From assembly GCF_027489515.1 (NCBI RefSeq), contig NZ_JAIXZS010000010.1, positions 1 through 51,853 of the forward strand: a stretch of DNA of 51,853 nucleotides. The letters are read 5' to 3'. The translations under genes and the position numbers were made by a program. Positions 35,781 to 43,795 of this stretch are shown in pieces. A model generated the notes under the pieces. The model was not told the origin of the DNA. It made no database searches and worked only from the letters and a program-made list of their open reading frames with translations. Each line of letters begins with the position of its first letter. Position 1 is the first letter of the stretch. The DNA is from Novosphingobium sp. GTDB taxonomy: Bacteria > Pseudomonadota > Alphaproteobacteria > Sphingomonadales > Sphingomonadaceae.

Positions 35781-35854
35781 TTTCTTATGCTCCACTGGGT
35801 TGCCTGCGAATATTCTGGTCGCTCACAGGCATGGCGACCCCCCGTTTCGCCATT

Positions 35855-36346
35855 TCAGCGAACGATTCCATGGTATTGGACCTCACCCGAAGCGCCCGGA
35901 GCGATCGAGGGGATGGTCCAGCGAACGTGCGTTATATCGGCTGCGGTGGCCGCGCGCTCACCGCCCTCGGCAGCTTCGACCTTGAGTGAGCCGAGCTGGC
36001 CCCAGGTCTTGCCGCCATCGACGGAGACTTCGGTCCCCGGCGCGGCGTCGCTCGAAAGCGTGACGGCCGAAGGCAGCGGATTGGTGACGACGAAATTGGT
36101 CACCGCCTGCGTGCCTTCGTTGCGATAGCGCGTGGTGAACAGCAGGTGGTCGCCCGGAATGACGACCTTGGGCTCAACGAGCTGGACCTTGCTGACGCCG
36201 TTCTCGGACACGGTCTTTTCGAGCATGACATCGCCCTTGAGCGAGACCGGAGAGGGCGCCGACTGGGCTGCCGCGAGGGCCGGACCGGCCATGGCGACCA
36301 TAGCCGCCGCACCTGCGAGAGACTTGACGAGGAATGAAAGCTTCAT
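35855..36346 (-). CDS. Single-domain DUF11-like exported protein
   Basis: A 163-residue exported protein: signal peptide MKLSFLVKSLAGAAAMVAM...ALA, then one DUF11-like domain: VMLEKTVSENGVSKVQL, IPGDHLLFTTRYRNEGTQAV, NPLPSAVTLSSDA, ending GEVQYHGIVR. It corresponds to the C-terminal domain of the two-domain proteins on either side, and its last strand resembles theirs. It lies 19 bp after 36366 and 74 bp before 34710, so it is co-transcribed. Possibly a cap, initiator or short subunit of the same structure; function unknown. Confidence 0.78.
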   Translation of the reverse strand: MKLSFLVKSLAGAAAMVAMAGPALAAAQSAPSPVSLKGDVMLEKTVSENGVSKVQLVEPKVVIPGDHLLFTTRYRNEGTQAVTNFVVTNPLPSAVTLSSDAAPGTEVSVDGGKTWGQLGSLKVEAAEGGERAATAADITHVRWTIPSIAPGASGEVQYHGIVR

Positions 36347-36365
36347 GGTTGGTCTTCCTGGCTAA

Positions 36366-37367
36366 TCAATTGATCTTCACGGAGAAAGCGACGGTACGAG
36401 TGGTGCCGCCGGTGATCTTGCCCAGCGCCACATCGATCCCGCCGGTGCCACCTGTGCCGGCGTCCCCATCGGCACCATCGGTCAGCGCCGCGGCATCGAG
36501 CTTGAGTGAGCCCGGCACGTAGGTGGTTCCCTCGGGGATCGTGTCGGTCACGTGCAGGCCGTCGAGCGATCCGCTTCCGGTCACTTTGGCGGCGAGCGAG
36601 TAGGTGACCACCGCTCCGGGGACCGGCTTTGCCGTGCCAAAGGGATCGGCGATCGTCGCCGACTTGGTGAGCGTGATGTTGGCAAGGCTGGCGATCAGGG
36701 CGGCCAGCGAGTTTGCCGAAGCCGTTGTAAGCCCGACGACCGCATCGCCGCCGCCTTCACCCCGTCCGGCAAAGCTGGTGCCAGGCGTTCCGGTGCCGGT
36801 CTGTGCGGTGGCGGTCAGGCGGACCTGGCTGGTCTGTGTGTCGGTTGCTCCTGCGGGGAGATTGACGAGAACAAAGACCTTGACGCTCTTGTCCGGCCCC
36901 AGAACCGGCGTCGCGAGGGCGCCGGACGTGAGGACGGTGTCGACGCCGGGATCATAGATGCCGTTGTTGTTGCTATCGAGGACGACCGACTTGATCGTGC
37001 CATCGAACGCGTTGCCCGAGATCTTGGGGTCGGCGGCCAGGTTGAACGCTTCTGGGCCGTTGCCGCTGTTGGTGACCGAGTAGACGAGGACGGCGGGTTC
37101 GCTGTTCGCGGTCGCAGGTGCGGTGCTCAGCGTCGCGACAGCGACATCGAGCAACTCGTCGACTTTCACCGTGACCTTGTTCGACGTGACCGTGCCAGTG
37201 CCGGCGCCGGTCTGGTACGTCGCGGTTGCGGTGTTCTCGATCAGCGTGCCCGCGAGCACGCCGGTGGCATGCGCGGTACCCGCGAACGGAGCGGTGAGAG
37301 AGAGGGCGAAAATCGAGCATCCAGCGATGCTCGCGGCCCGGCGAAGGGGTGTGTTGTACGTATTCAT
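36366..37367 (-). CDS. Two-domain DUF11-like exported protein (paralogue B)
   Basis: A 333-residue exported protein, first gene of the minus-strand surface cluster. Signal peptide up to about GTAHA, mature opening GTLIENTATATYQTGAG. First domain with VYSVTNSGNGPEAFNLAAD and a DSNNNGIYDPGVD loop (residues 131-143); second a DUF11 domain (PVPGAVVTYSLAAKVTG, VTDTIPEGTTYVPGSLK), ending RTVAFSVKIN. DUF11 domains are repeated beta-sandwich modules of bacterial surface proteins. A TTAACCAC motif lies 22-29 bp upstream of the ATG. Confidence 0.8.
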   Translation of the reverse strand: MNTYNTPLRRAASIAGCSIFALSLTAPFAGTAHATGVLAGTLIENTATATYQTGAGTGTVTSNKVTVKVDELLDVAVATLSTAPATANSEPAVLVYSVTNSGNGPEAFNLAADPKISGNAFDGTIKSVVLDSNNNGIYDPGVDTVLTSGALATPVLGPDKSVKVFVLVNLPAGATDTQTSQVRLTATAQTGTGTPGTSFAGRGEGGGDAVVGLTTASANSLAALIASLANITLTKSATIADPFGTAKPVPGAVVTYSLAAKVTGSGSLDGLHVTDTIPEGTTYVPGSLKLDAAALTDGADGDAGTGGTGGIDVALGKITGGTTRTVAFSVKIN

Positions 37368-37795
37368 ACGTGGGCCTTTCCACCGGGCGTGGTTAACATC
37401 CCGTAAGAACGACGCGGCGGTGGGACGTGTCAGGAGGCCATCGGCGGCTCATGACTTTCGTCAGCACATTAACCAACGATCGTTGTAAGGCCCACTCAGG
37501 AGATCACGCAAAATATTGAAAATAAGGTATAAAAAACCGATCGAGAAATCGGCGGACCGTCAAACGTTACCGAACGCGGACCTAGGGAAACTACCGGGCA
37601 CCCCTTCGAATATTTTTAATTCTGGTCCGAAACGGTTACGAAACAGGCCGTTTCAGGGTGAACTTTACGATCCTCGGCAGCAACCGCTTACCGGACGCGC
37701 GGCGAGGACGAAGAGTCGGCGTGCGAGCTACTCCCGATGCGGGTCGTTCCTGCTGGGTGCTTGTCCGCAAGCCCGCTGGGGCCTAGAGGGACAGG
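37368..37795. other. Divergent intergenic region (428 bp) between the surface cluster and psd
   Basis: Holds CtrA-like near matches TTAACCAC (37389-37396, minus) and TTAACCAA (37469-37476, plus), a perfect 12-bp palindrome (37474-37485), an AT-rich stretch at 37507-37545 and a GAAACGG/CCGTTTC stem-loop (37629-37654). Likely promoters for both directions. A plus-strand frame starting at 37516 looks non-coding. Confidence 0.55.
37474..37485. promoter_or_regulatory. Perfect palindrome CAACGATCGTTG
   Basis: Twelve-base perfect palindrome abutting TTAACCAA between divergent transcription units; operator-like in position. Regulator unknown. Confidence 0.4.
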
Positions 37796-38545
37796 ATGCC
37801 GGGAGAAATTCTAGACAATCGTGGGCGCGGTACGGCCGGGTTCACCTGGCCTGCCATTCATCCGGAGGGGCGCAAGTTCGGCGCAATCGCCGGTGCGATC
37901 TGCATCGCGGGCGCCTTGCTGGGGGGATCGCTGCTGGGCTGGCCATTGGCTGTGCTGACGCTGGGCGTACTGGCTTTCTTTCGCGATCCCGAACGTGTGA
38001 CACCGCGCGACGACAGCGTGATCGTCGCACCGGCGGACGGGCTTGTGACCCTGATCTGCACGGTTGCCCCCCCGCGCGAGATGACCGCGGATGACGGTAG
38101 CGGTCAGCCCGCATTGGCTGACGGCCCTGTGACGCGCGTCTCGATCTTCATGTCGGTGTTCGACGTGCACGTGAACCGCGCCCCGATCGGCGGGACGATC
38201 CGCCGCGTCGTCTATATTCCGGGCAAATTCCTCAATGCTGATCTCGACAAGGCGAGCGAGGAGAACGAGCGCCAGCATTTCGTGGTCGAACGCGGCGATG
38301 GGGTACGTATCGGCTTTACCCAGATCGCCGGACTTGTGGCGCGGCGCATCGTGCCCTTCGTCAAGGCGGGAGACATTGTCGCGTGCGGGCAGCGTGTCGG
38401 CCTGATCCGCTTCGGCAGCCGTGTCGATGTCTATCTTCCTGCCGGGACCGAGCCGCGCGTGCTGATCGGCCAGCGGATTGTTGCCGGCGAGACGGTGCTT
38501 GCCGTGCTCGGCCAGACTCCGATGATCGAGGGCGTGCGCCAATGA
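37796..38545 (+). CDS. psd: Phosphatidylserine decarboxylase
   Basis: A 249-residue membrane-associated enzyme converting phosphatidylserine to phosphatidylethanolamine. Hydrophobic N-terminal segment ([15 protein letters not shown]), then [40 protein letters not shown] and [12 protein letters not shown]. The site [12 protein letters not shown] holds the Gly-Ser pair where the proenzyme self-cleaves to make the pyruvoyl cofactor. The length fits the short alphaproteobacterial type. Its stop overlaps the pssA start (ATGA), so synthesis of the two consecutive pathway enzymes is coupled. Confidence 0.95.
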   Translation: MPGEILDNRGRGTAGFTWPAIHPEGRKFGAIAGAICIAGALLGGSLLGWPLAVLTLGVLAFFRDPERVTPRDDSVIVAPADGLVTLICTVAPPREMTADDGSGQPALADGPVTRVSIFMSVFDVHVNRAPIGGTIRRVVYIPGKFLNADLDKASEENERQHFVVERGDGVRIGFTQIAGLVARRIVPFVKAGDIVACGQRVGLIRFGSRVDVYLPAGTEPRVLIGQRIVAGETVLAVLGQTPMIEGVRQ

Positions 38546-39396
38546 GCGAGGTGTCCCCGCCGGGCAAACGCGGCGCGGCACGTGACGAGGCTGGCAATGT
38601 GTTTTCAGGTGAGGACTTCGGCCGCCGCCGTCTCCCGCGCGGGCTGACCCTGCGCGCGCTCGTACCCAATGCGATCACCTCGGCAGCGCTGTGCAGTGGG
38701 CTCACCGGCATCCGATTCGCGATCGGCGGGGATTTTCATTCGGCGGTGCTGGCGGTCATGCTGGCTGGACTGCTTGACGGGATCGATGGCCGCGTCGCGC
38801 GGCTGATGAAAGCGCAGTCGCGCTTCGGGGCCGAACTCGACAGCCTGTCCGATGCGATCGCCTTCGGTGTCGGTCCGGCGCTGATCCTCTATCTCTGGTC
38901 GCTAAGCGCGGCGCCCCGGTTCGGCTGGTTCGCGGCGCTGGCGCTGGCGGTGTGCTGCGCCCTGCGGCTCGCACGCTTCAACGCGTCGATCGATTTGCCC
39001 GGCCAGCCGCACAAATCCGCCGGGTTCATGACTGGCGTGCCTGCACCCGTGGGCGCGGGCCTTGCCTTCCTGCCGCTCTACCTGTGGTTTGCCAGTGGGC
39101 TTGATCAGCTGCGCGCGCCCTATGTCGTGGGTCCTTGGGCGCTGCTGATCGCGTTCCTGATGATCTCTAACCTGCCGACCCTGGGCTGGGGCGCTCTGCG
39201 TCCGCGCCGCGCCATCCGGCTCGAAGTGATTGCGCTCGCCGGTATGCTCACCGTGGCGCTGCTGACCGAGCCATGGCTCACGCTTGTCGGAATATGCGCG
39301 ATCTATCTTGCCCTGATGCCGGTGGGCGTGTGGCGCTATCGAAGGATCAGGCTGCAGCGCGCCAGCGCCGGCCAGTCGAAACCGGAACAGGCCTGA
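38542..39396 (+). CDS. pssA: CDP-diacylglycerol-serine O-phosphatidyltransferase
   Basis: A 284-residue polytopic inner-membrane enzyme making phosphatidylserine from CDP-diacylglycerol and serine, the step before psd. The CDP-alcohol phosphatidyltransferase motif is intact: [18 protein letters not shown] followed by [10 protein letters not shown], with the DG..AR...G...D...D metal-binding residues. Several hydrophobic helices follow ([18 protein letters not shown] onward). ATG 38542 overlaps the psd stop; the frame is open upstream to 38383 but that lies inside psd. Its last 50 bp overlap the 3' end of a minus-strand gene. Confidence 0.95.
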   Translation: MSEVSPPGKRGAARDEAGNVFSGEDFGRRRLPRGLTLRALVPNAITSAALCSGLTGIRFAIGGDFHSAVLAVMLAGLLDGIDGRVARLMKAQSRFGAELDSLSDAIAFGVGPALILYLWSLSAAPRFGWFAALALAVCCALRLARFNASIDLPGQPHKSAGFMTGVPAPVGAGLAFLPLYLWFASGLDQLRAPYVVGPWALLIAFLMISNLPTLGWGALRPRRAIRLEVIALAGMLTVALLTEPWLTLVGICAIYLALMPVGVWRYRRIRLQRASAGQSKPEQA

Positions 39397-39625
39397 CTAG
39401 GCGTACTGGCGCCCGGCGAGGCCGCTGGGGAACACGCAGCGCGGCTGGAGCCGTGGTTGCGGTGATCTGCACCAGGAATTCCCGATCAGCTGCGAGCGCG
39501 CGCGAATCTGCCAGAAGGCGCCGGACCGCAGGAAGCTGCGCCCGCGCGGTGACAGCGATGGCCGCAAAGGCCACGCAGCCAGCGCCGGCCATCACGAGCG
39601 AGGCGAGGAGGGAGACCATGGACAT
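39347..39625 (-). CDS. Small single-span membrane protein, possibly SOS-regulated
   Basis: A 92-residue protein. It begins MSMVSLLASLVMAGAGCVAF and continues AAIAVTARA, one transmembrane helix, followed by a basic, Arg/Pro-rich cytoplasmic-type tail ([17 protein letters not shown]). Third codon positions are GC-rich, which supports real coding. The start is M at 39625 or M at 39619; the longer frame to 39763 would run through the regulatory repeats. LexA-type repeats lie 82-127 bp upstream. Small SOS-induced membrane proteins that block division exist in Caulobacter, and this gene has that general layout; no sequence homology is claimed. Confidence 0.6.
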   Translation of the reverse strand: MSMVSLLASLVMAGAGCVAFAAIAVTARAQLPAVRRLLADSRALAADREFLVQITATTAPAALRVPQRPRRAPVRLVRPVPVSTGRRWRAAA

Positions 39626-39706
39626 GGAAACGCTGCCTTTCGAACCGTGGGCAACCGCTTGACAGGCGGTGGATACCCTGTGGATAAAGTAGGGAGAGAA
39701 TCGGAT

Positions 39707-39721
39707 GTTCCAAGTCTGTCC
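39707..39721. promoter_or_regulatory. Imperfect LexA-type box GTTC-N7-GTCC
   Basis: One mismatch from the alphaproteobacterial SOS box, 31 bp from the perfect box at 39738, about three helical turns. Confidence 0.4.
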
Positions 39722-39737
39722 CGTTGATGGATTCAAT

Positions 39738-39752
39738 GTTCTATTTTTGTTC
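39738..39752. promoter_or_regulatory. LexA-type SOS box GTTC-N7-GTTC
   Basis: Perfect match to the direct-repeat LexA site of alphaproteobacteria (GTTCTATTTTTGTTC). It lies 113-127 bp upstream of the small membrane protein gene on the minus strand, the nearest gene in either direction. Confidence 0.55.
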
Positions 39753-39897
39753 CATCCCGTCAAGCCGATTCGGTACGGGGCATCACATTTTTCAGCAATG
39801 GATAGCAGGGCTCGTTGCCGCGGCAGTCGCGTGAGCGCTCATTCGGCCCGAATCTGCACGCGGTTACATTCTGATTGCCGTGCGGGACTGCCGTGTA

Positions 39898-39930
39898 GCG
39901 GTCCCCGCGCGCGGGGGGCGCGGGGACCGC
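39898..39930. repeat. 13-bp perfect GC-rich inverted repeat
   Basis: GCGGTCCCCGCGC (39898-39910) pairs with GCGCGGGGACCGC (39918-39930), 7-nt loop. No T-tract on either side. Very stable as RNA or cruciform; role unknown. Confidence 0.6.
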
Positions 39931-39973
39931 AGCGGCGGTCTGGGAGGGCGCCGGGTCGAGGCGCGACCGCCAA

Positions 39974-40018
39974 GGCCGCCTGGGTGTGCGGCCGGCATGG
40001 CCGCGTGGGTGTGCGGCC
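39974..40018. repeat. Two tandem 20-bp hairpin-forming repeats
   Basis: GGCCGCCTGGGTGTGCGGCC (39974-39993) and GGCCGCGTGGGTGTGCGGCC (39999-40018) differ at one base and are 5 bp apart. Each can fold with GGCCGC/GCGGCC arms. Confidence 0.6.
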
Positions 40019-40239
40019 AATCTCAGAAAATCAGGCAATCAAGCGAAACTACGTCGGCTAGCCGAAGGTAACGGCAGGGGCATTCCCGGCAGGGAGCCGG
40101 TTGGCACTCCGCAAGATCCGCTTGCTGGAGTTGTAAGCCAGAGAAGCCGCGATTGATCCAACACGATCTGAAATCGTGGGACAATTTCGCGACTGGCGGT
40201 TTTGCCCGTCGCAACAATTTATGCCAGTGTCCATTTACT

Positions 40240-40267
40240 TTGACAAGTAGTATTCACTACGTATTGG
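40240..40267 (+). promoter_or_regulatory. Candidate rpsB promoter with internal dyad
   Basis: TTGACA at 40240-40245, then TATTGG at 40262-40267 (16-nt spacer). The spacer holds an inverted repeat GTAGT-ATTC-ACTAC (40247-40260), which could be an operator. Leader length to the rpsB ATG would be about 235 nt. Confidence 0.5.
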
Positions 40268-40420
40268 ACAGCTGTCGGGGCTAATTGACACCACGGTGGC
40301 GTGATCGCAGCCTGTATCGTCCGCACTTGGCTGTAGACGCAGGGCCCCCGCGGCGCTAACGGCGCCAACGCTACGTCATGATTCGGACACGGTGTCTGCA
40401 TCGGGCGCGGCAATCCACAT

Positions 40421-40480
40421 GGAATGCGCACATACCGGTGCCGCACTGGGGTTTCTCCCGATATGCGGTTCCTGCATTCC
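40421..40480 (+). promoter_or_regulatory. Structured leader element before rpsB
   Basis: GGAATGC (40421-40427) pairs with GCATTCC (40474-40480), closing a 60-nt domain with further possible internal pairing, 27 nt before the rpsB ATG. S2 regulates its own operon in other bacteria through leader RNA, so an analogous element is plausible. Confidence 0.45.
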
Positions 40481-40507
40481 AGAGGCTTAACCGGAAAGGA
40501 ATGACCT

Positions 40508-41275
40508 ATGGCGGCTCCCGTCGTCACCATGCAGCAATTGATCGAGGCCGGCGCGCACTTCGGCCACCAGACCCACCGCTGGAACCCGCGGATGAAGCCG
40601 TACATCTTCGGCGCCCGCAACGGCATCCACATCCTCGACCTCTCGCAGACCGTGCCGCTTTTCGCCCGCGCGCTCGAGTTCGTGTCCGCGACTGTCCAGG
40701 GTGGCGGCAAGGTCCTGTTCGTCGGCACCAAGCGCCAGGCGCAGGAGCCGATCGCACAGGCCGCGCGCGCTTCGGGCCAGCACTATGTCAACCACCGCTG
40801 GCTGGGCGGCATGCTCACCAACTGGAAGACGATCTCGGGCTCTATCAAGCGCTTCAAGGCGCTTGAAGAGCAGCTCTCGGGCGACACCACCGGCCTCACC
40901 AAGAAGGAAGTGCTCCAGCTCACCCGCGAGCGCGACAAGTTCGAGCTGTCGCTCGGCGGCATCCGCGATATGGGCGGTATTCCCGACGTGATGTTCGTGA
41001 TCGACGCCAACAAGGAAGAGCTGGCGATCAAGGAGGCCAACGTGCTCGGCATTCCGGTCGTCGCCATCCTCGATTCGAACGTCTCGCCCGATGGCATCGC
41101 GTTCCCGGTTCCGGCGAACGACGACGCCAGCCGCGCCATCCGCCTCTACTGCGAAGCCATCGCCGCTGCGGCCACCCGCGGCGGTCGCGATGCCGCGATC
41201 GCTTCGGGCGCGGACCTCGGTGCGATGGACGAGCCGCTTCCCGAAGAGGCAGCGGCCGAAGCGGCCGACGTCTGA
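40508..41275 (+). CDS. rpsB: 30S ribosomal protein S2
   Basis: A 255-residue small-subunit protein of normal length. Family signatures: [20 protein letters not shown] near the start, [45 protein letters not shown] and the late [19 protein letters not shown] strong Shine-Dalgarno (AAAGGA) precedes the ATG. It ends in an acidic Ala-rich tail. First gene of the conserved rpsB-tsf-pyrH-frr run, with a long leader. Confidence 0.98.
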   Translation: MAAPVVTMQQLIEAGAHFGHQTHRWNPRMKPYIFGARNGIHILDLSQTVPLFARALEFVSATVQGGGKVLFVGTKRQAQEPIAQAARASGQHYVNHRWLGGMLTNWKTISGSIKRFKALEEQLSGDTTGLTKKEVLQLTRERDKFELSLGGIRDMGGIPDVMFVIDANKEELAIKEANVLGIPVVAILDSNVSPDGIAFPVPANDDASRAIRLYCEAIAAAATRGGRDAAIASGADLGAMDEPLPEEAAAEAADV

Positions 41276-41289
41276 TCTTGTCGGTTCAT

Positions 41290-41318
41290 GGTGACGGTGC
41301 CGTGATGGCGCCGTCACC
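41290..41318 (+). other. rpsB-tsf intercistronic stem-loop
   Basis: GGTGACGGTGCC (41290-41301) pairs with GGCGCCGTCACC (41307-41318) with one G-U pair and a 5-nt loop. No T-tract, so probably partial termination or mRNA processing between the two genes. Confidence 0.5.
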
Positions 41319-41411
41319 GAACTGACCCGGATACCCCCTACGGGCCGCGCCGGGTAGTTTTGACCGGGCTGCGGCCTCACCCATATTCACGAGACAAGAA
41401 GGATCACCGCA

Positions 41412-42338
41412 ATGGCCTATACCGCCGCTGACGTGAAGAACCTGCGCGAGCGCACTGGCGCGGGCATGATGGATTGCAAGAAGGCGCTGGATGAGACCGG
41501 TGGCGATTTTGAAGCCGCGGTCGACGCGCTGCGTGCCAAGGGTCTTGCTGCCGTTGCCAAGAAGTCGAGCCGCACCGCCGCAGAAGGCCTCGTCGGCGTT
41601 GCCGTTGCTGGCACCCGGGGCGTGGCCGTCGAGGTGAACTCGGAAACCGATTTTGTCGCCAAGAACGAGCAGTTCCAGGACTTCGTGCGCAAGACCACCG
41701 AAGTCGCACTCGGACTTTCGGCCGATGACGTCGAGGCGCTCAAGGCGGCTGCCTATCCCGATGGCGGCACCGTTGCCGACAAGCTGACCAACAACGTCGC
41801 GACCATCGGTGAGAACCAGCAGGTCCGCCGCATGAAGACCGTCTCGGTCTCGTCGGGTCTCGTCGTGCCTTACATGCACAACGCCGCTGCACCGGCGCTT
41901 GGCAAGATCGGCGTGCTCGTTGCGCTGGAATCGGAAGCTGGTGCCGATGTGCTCGAACCGCTCGGCAAGCAGATCGCGATGCATATCGCCGCTGCCTTCC
42001 CGCTGGCGCTGAAGGCTGAGGATCTCGATCCCGAGACCATCGCGCGCGAGCGCAAGATCGCGGCGGAGAAGGCGGCTGAAAGCGGCAAGCCCGCCGAAGT
42101 GCAGGCCAAGATGGTCGATGGCGCGATCGCCAAGTATGCCAAGGACAACGCACTGCTTTCGCAGCTCTTCGTCATGGACAACAAGACCCCGGTCTCGCAG
42201 GTCGTCGAGGCTGCCGGCAAGGCCGCCGGCGCCAAGATCACGCTGACCGACTACGTCCGCTTCCAGCTCGGTGAAGGCATCGAGAAGGAAGCCACCGACT
42301 TTGCCGCCGAAGTGGCGGCAGCTGCCGGCATCAAATAA
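41412..42338 (+). CDS. tsf: Elongation factor Ts
   Basis: A 308-residue nucleotide exchange factor for EF-Tu. N-terminal UBA-like domain with [20 protein letters not shown], then [36 protein letters not shown] (the TDFVA motif that inserts into EF-Tu) and the dimerisation half ending [25 protein letters not shown] lies about 10 nt upstream of the ATG. It follows rpsB by 136 bp and precedes pyrH by 156 bp; the latter gap has a CTCCCGG/CCGGGAG stem-loop just after the stop. Confidence 0.98.
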   Translation: MAYTAADVKNLRERTGAGMMDCKKALDETGGDFEAAVDALRAKGLAAVAKKSSRTAAEGLVGVAVAGTRGVAVEVNSETDFVAKNEQFQDFVRKTTEVALGLSADDVEALKAAAYPDGGTVADKLTNNVATIGENQQVRRMKTVSVSSGLVVPYMHNAAAPALGKIGVLVALESEAGADVLEPLGKQIAMHIAAAFPLALKAEDLDPETIARERKIAAEKAAESGKPAEVQAKMVDGAIAKYAKDNALLSQLFVMDNKTPVSQVVEAAGKAAGAKITLTDYVRFQLGEGIEKEATDFAAEVAAAAGIK

Positions 42339-42494
42339 GTTCACTGCGTCGGCGGTGTCTCCCGGTCCCACCGGGAGCGCCGCCGGGCACTGCGGGCATG
42401 TGCGGGTATACAAACCTGTGCCCCTTGCCCTTGGCACGCGCCGCCCCGTGCGTATAAGGGCGGCGCTTCCATTTCTGACGAGTTCTCCCGGACG

Positions 42495-43220
42495 ATGAGC
42501 CTTCCCCCCCTCAAGCGCGTGCTCCTCAAGCTTTCGGGCGAAGTGCTGATGGGGAGCCAGCCCTTTGGCATCGACACCGATTTCGTCGCCCAGATGGCCG
42601 AGGAACTGAAAGCGGCGCGCGATACCGGGCTTGAGTTGTGCCTCGTGATCGGCGGCGGCAACATCTTCCGCGGCATGGCAGGCGCGGCCAAGGGGATGGA
42701 CCGCGCGCAGGCCGATTACATGGGCATGCTCGCCACGATCATGAACGCGCTGGCGATGCAGAGTGCGCTGGAAAAGATCGGCGTCGAGACCCGCGTGCAG
42801 TCCGCGATCCAGATGGACGAAGTGTGCGAGCCGGTGATCCGCCGCCGCGCCGAGCGCCACCTCCAGAAGGGCCGCGTGGTGATCTTCGCCGCGGGCGTCG
42901 GCGCGCCCTATTTCACCACCGATTCGGGCGCGGCGCTGCGCGCTGCCGAGATGAAGTGCGATGCCCTGCTCAAGGGTACCAGCGTCGACGGCGTCTACGA
43001 TGATGATCCGAAGAAGAACGCTGCGGCAAAGCGTTATGAAACAGTAGATTATGACAAGGTTCTTGCGGATAACCTGAAGGTTATGGACGCCTCCGCGGTT
43101 GCTCTTTGCCGTGATAACGCCATCCCGATCGTGGTGTTCTCGATCCGCGAGCGCGGCAATCTCGCCCGCGTTCTGGCTGGGCAGGGGACTCAGACAATCG
43201 TCAGCAAAACAAGTGCTTAG
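42495..43220 (+). CDS. pyrH: Uridylate (UMP) kinase
   Basis: A 241-residue hexameric cytosolic kinase of the amino-acid-kinase fold that phosphorylates UMP to UDP. Motifs: [13 protein letters not shown] (phosphate loop), [46 protein letters not shown] and the Asp-rich [18 protein letters not shown]. Start at ATG 42495. The next gene, frr, begins 17 bp downstream, so they are co-transcribed. Confidence 0.98.
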   Translation: MSLPPLKRVLLKLSGEVLMGSQPFGIDTDFVAQMAEELKAARDTGLELCLVIGGGNIFRGMAGAAKGMDRAQADYMGMLATIMNALAMQSALEKIGVETRVQSAIQMDEVCEPVIRRRAERHLQKGRVVIFAAGVGAPYFTTDSGAALRAAEMKCDALLKGTSVDGVYDDDPKKNAAAKRYETVDYDKVLADNLKVMDASAVALCRDNAIPIVVFSIRERGNLARVLAGQGTQTIVSKTSA

Positions 43221-43237
43221 AGAAGGAAGTTAAGGTC

Positions 43238-43795
43238 ATGGCCAAGTATGACAAGGCCGATCTCGAACGCCGCATGAAGGGCGCCGTGGAATCGCTGAGA
43301 AGCGATCTCTCGGGCCTGCGCACCGGCCGTGCGAACACCGCGCTGCTCGATCCGATCACGGTCACCGTCTATGGCGCGAACACGCCGCTCAACCAGGTGG
43401 CGACGGTCTCGGCGCCCGAGCCGCGCATGCTGACAGTGCAGGTATGGGACAAGTCGAACATCGGCCCCGTCGAGAAGGCGATCCGCTCGGCTGGCCTCGG
43501 ACTTAATCCGATCAATGATGGCAACACGCTGCGCCTGCCGATCCCCGATCTCACCGAGGATCGCCGCAAGGAACTCGCCAAGCTCGCCTCGGGCTACTCC
43601 GAAAAGGCGAAGATCGCGATCCGCAACGTGCGCCGCGATGGCATGGATGCGCTTAAGGCCGATGAGAACAAGAAGGAGATATCGGAGGACGAGCGCAAGC
43701 GGCTCGAGACCGAGCTCCAGAAGCTGACCGACGAGCAGATCAAGGCCGCCGACGAGGTCACCGCCCAGAAGGAAAAGGAAATCCTGGGCAAGTGA
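43238..43795 (+). CDS. frr: Ribosome recycling factor
   Basis: A 185-residue, tRNA-shaped protein that with EF-G splits post-termination ribosomes; standard length. Signatures: [57 protein letters not shown] and the helical [26 protein letters not shown] lies ahead of the ATG. The GTG start of uppS overlaps its stop (GTGA). Confidence 0.98.
   Translation: MAKYDKADLERRMKGAVESLRSDLSGLRTGRANTALLDPITVTVYGANTPLNQVATVSAPEPRMLTVQVWDKSNIGPVEKAIRSAGLGLNPINDGNTLRLPIPDLTEDRRKELAKLASGYSEKAKIAIRNVRRDGMDALKADENKKEISEDERKRLETELQKLTDEQIKAADEVTAQKEKEILGK

Larger units (their letters stand above)
39626..40507. other. Long intergenic region (882 bp) before rpsB
   Basis: Contains SOS-box-like repeats (39707-39752), a 13-bp GC hairpin (39898-39930), two tandem 20-bp repeats (39974-40018), the rpsB promoter (40240-40267) and a structured rpsB leader. 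The open frames present have unusual amino-acid composition and no ribosome-binding site, so I call no gene. Confidence 0.6.

Noticed and set aside
33774..36128. A 784-codon plus-strand open frame across the DUF11 genes
   Set aside because: Runs antisense through three minus-strand genes with signal peptides; Arg/Gly/Asp-rich composition typical of an antisense shadow.
37516..38094. A 192-codon plus-strand frame before and within psd
   Set aside because: Overlaps the psd coding region in another frame, shows no family features and has no good ribosome-binding site.
39974..40018. Tandem repeats considered as a CRISPR remnant
   Set aside because: Only two units, 5-bp spacing and no cas genes; hairpin repeats are a better description.
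39705..40061. A 118-codon plus-strand frame before rpsB
   Set aside because: Cys/Arg-rich translation runs through the SOS boxes, the GC hairpin and the tandem repeats; not protein-like.
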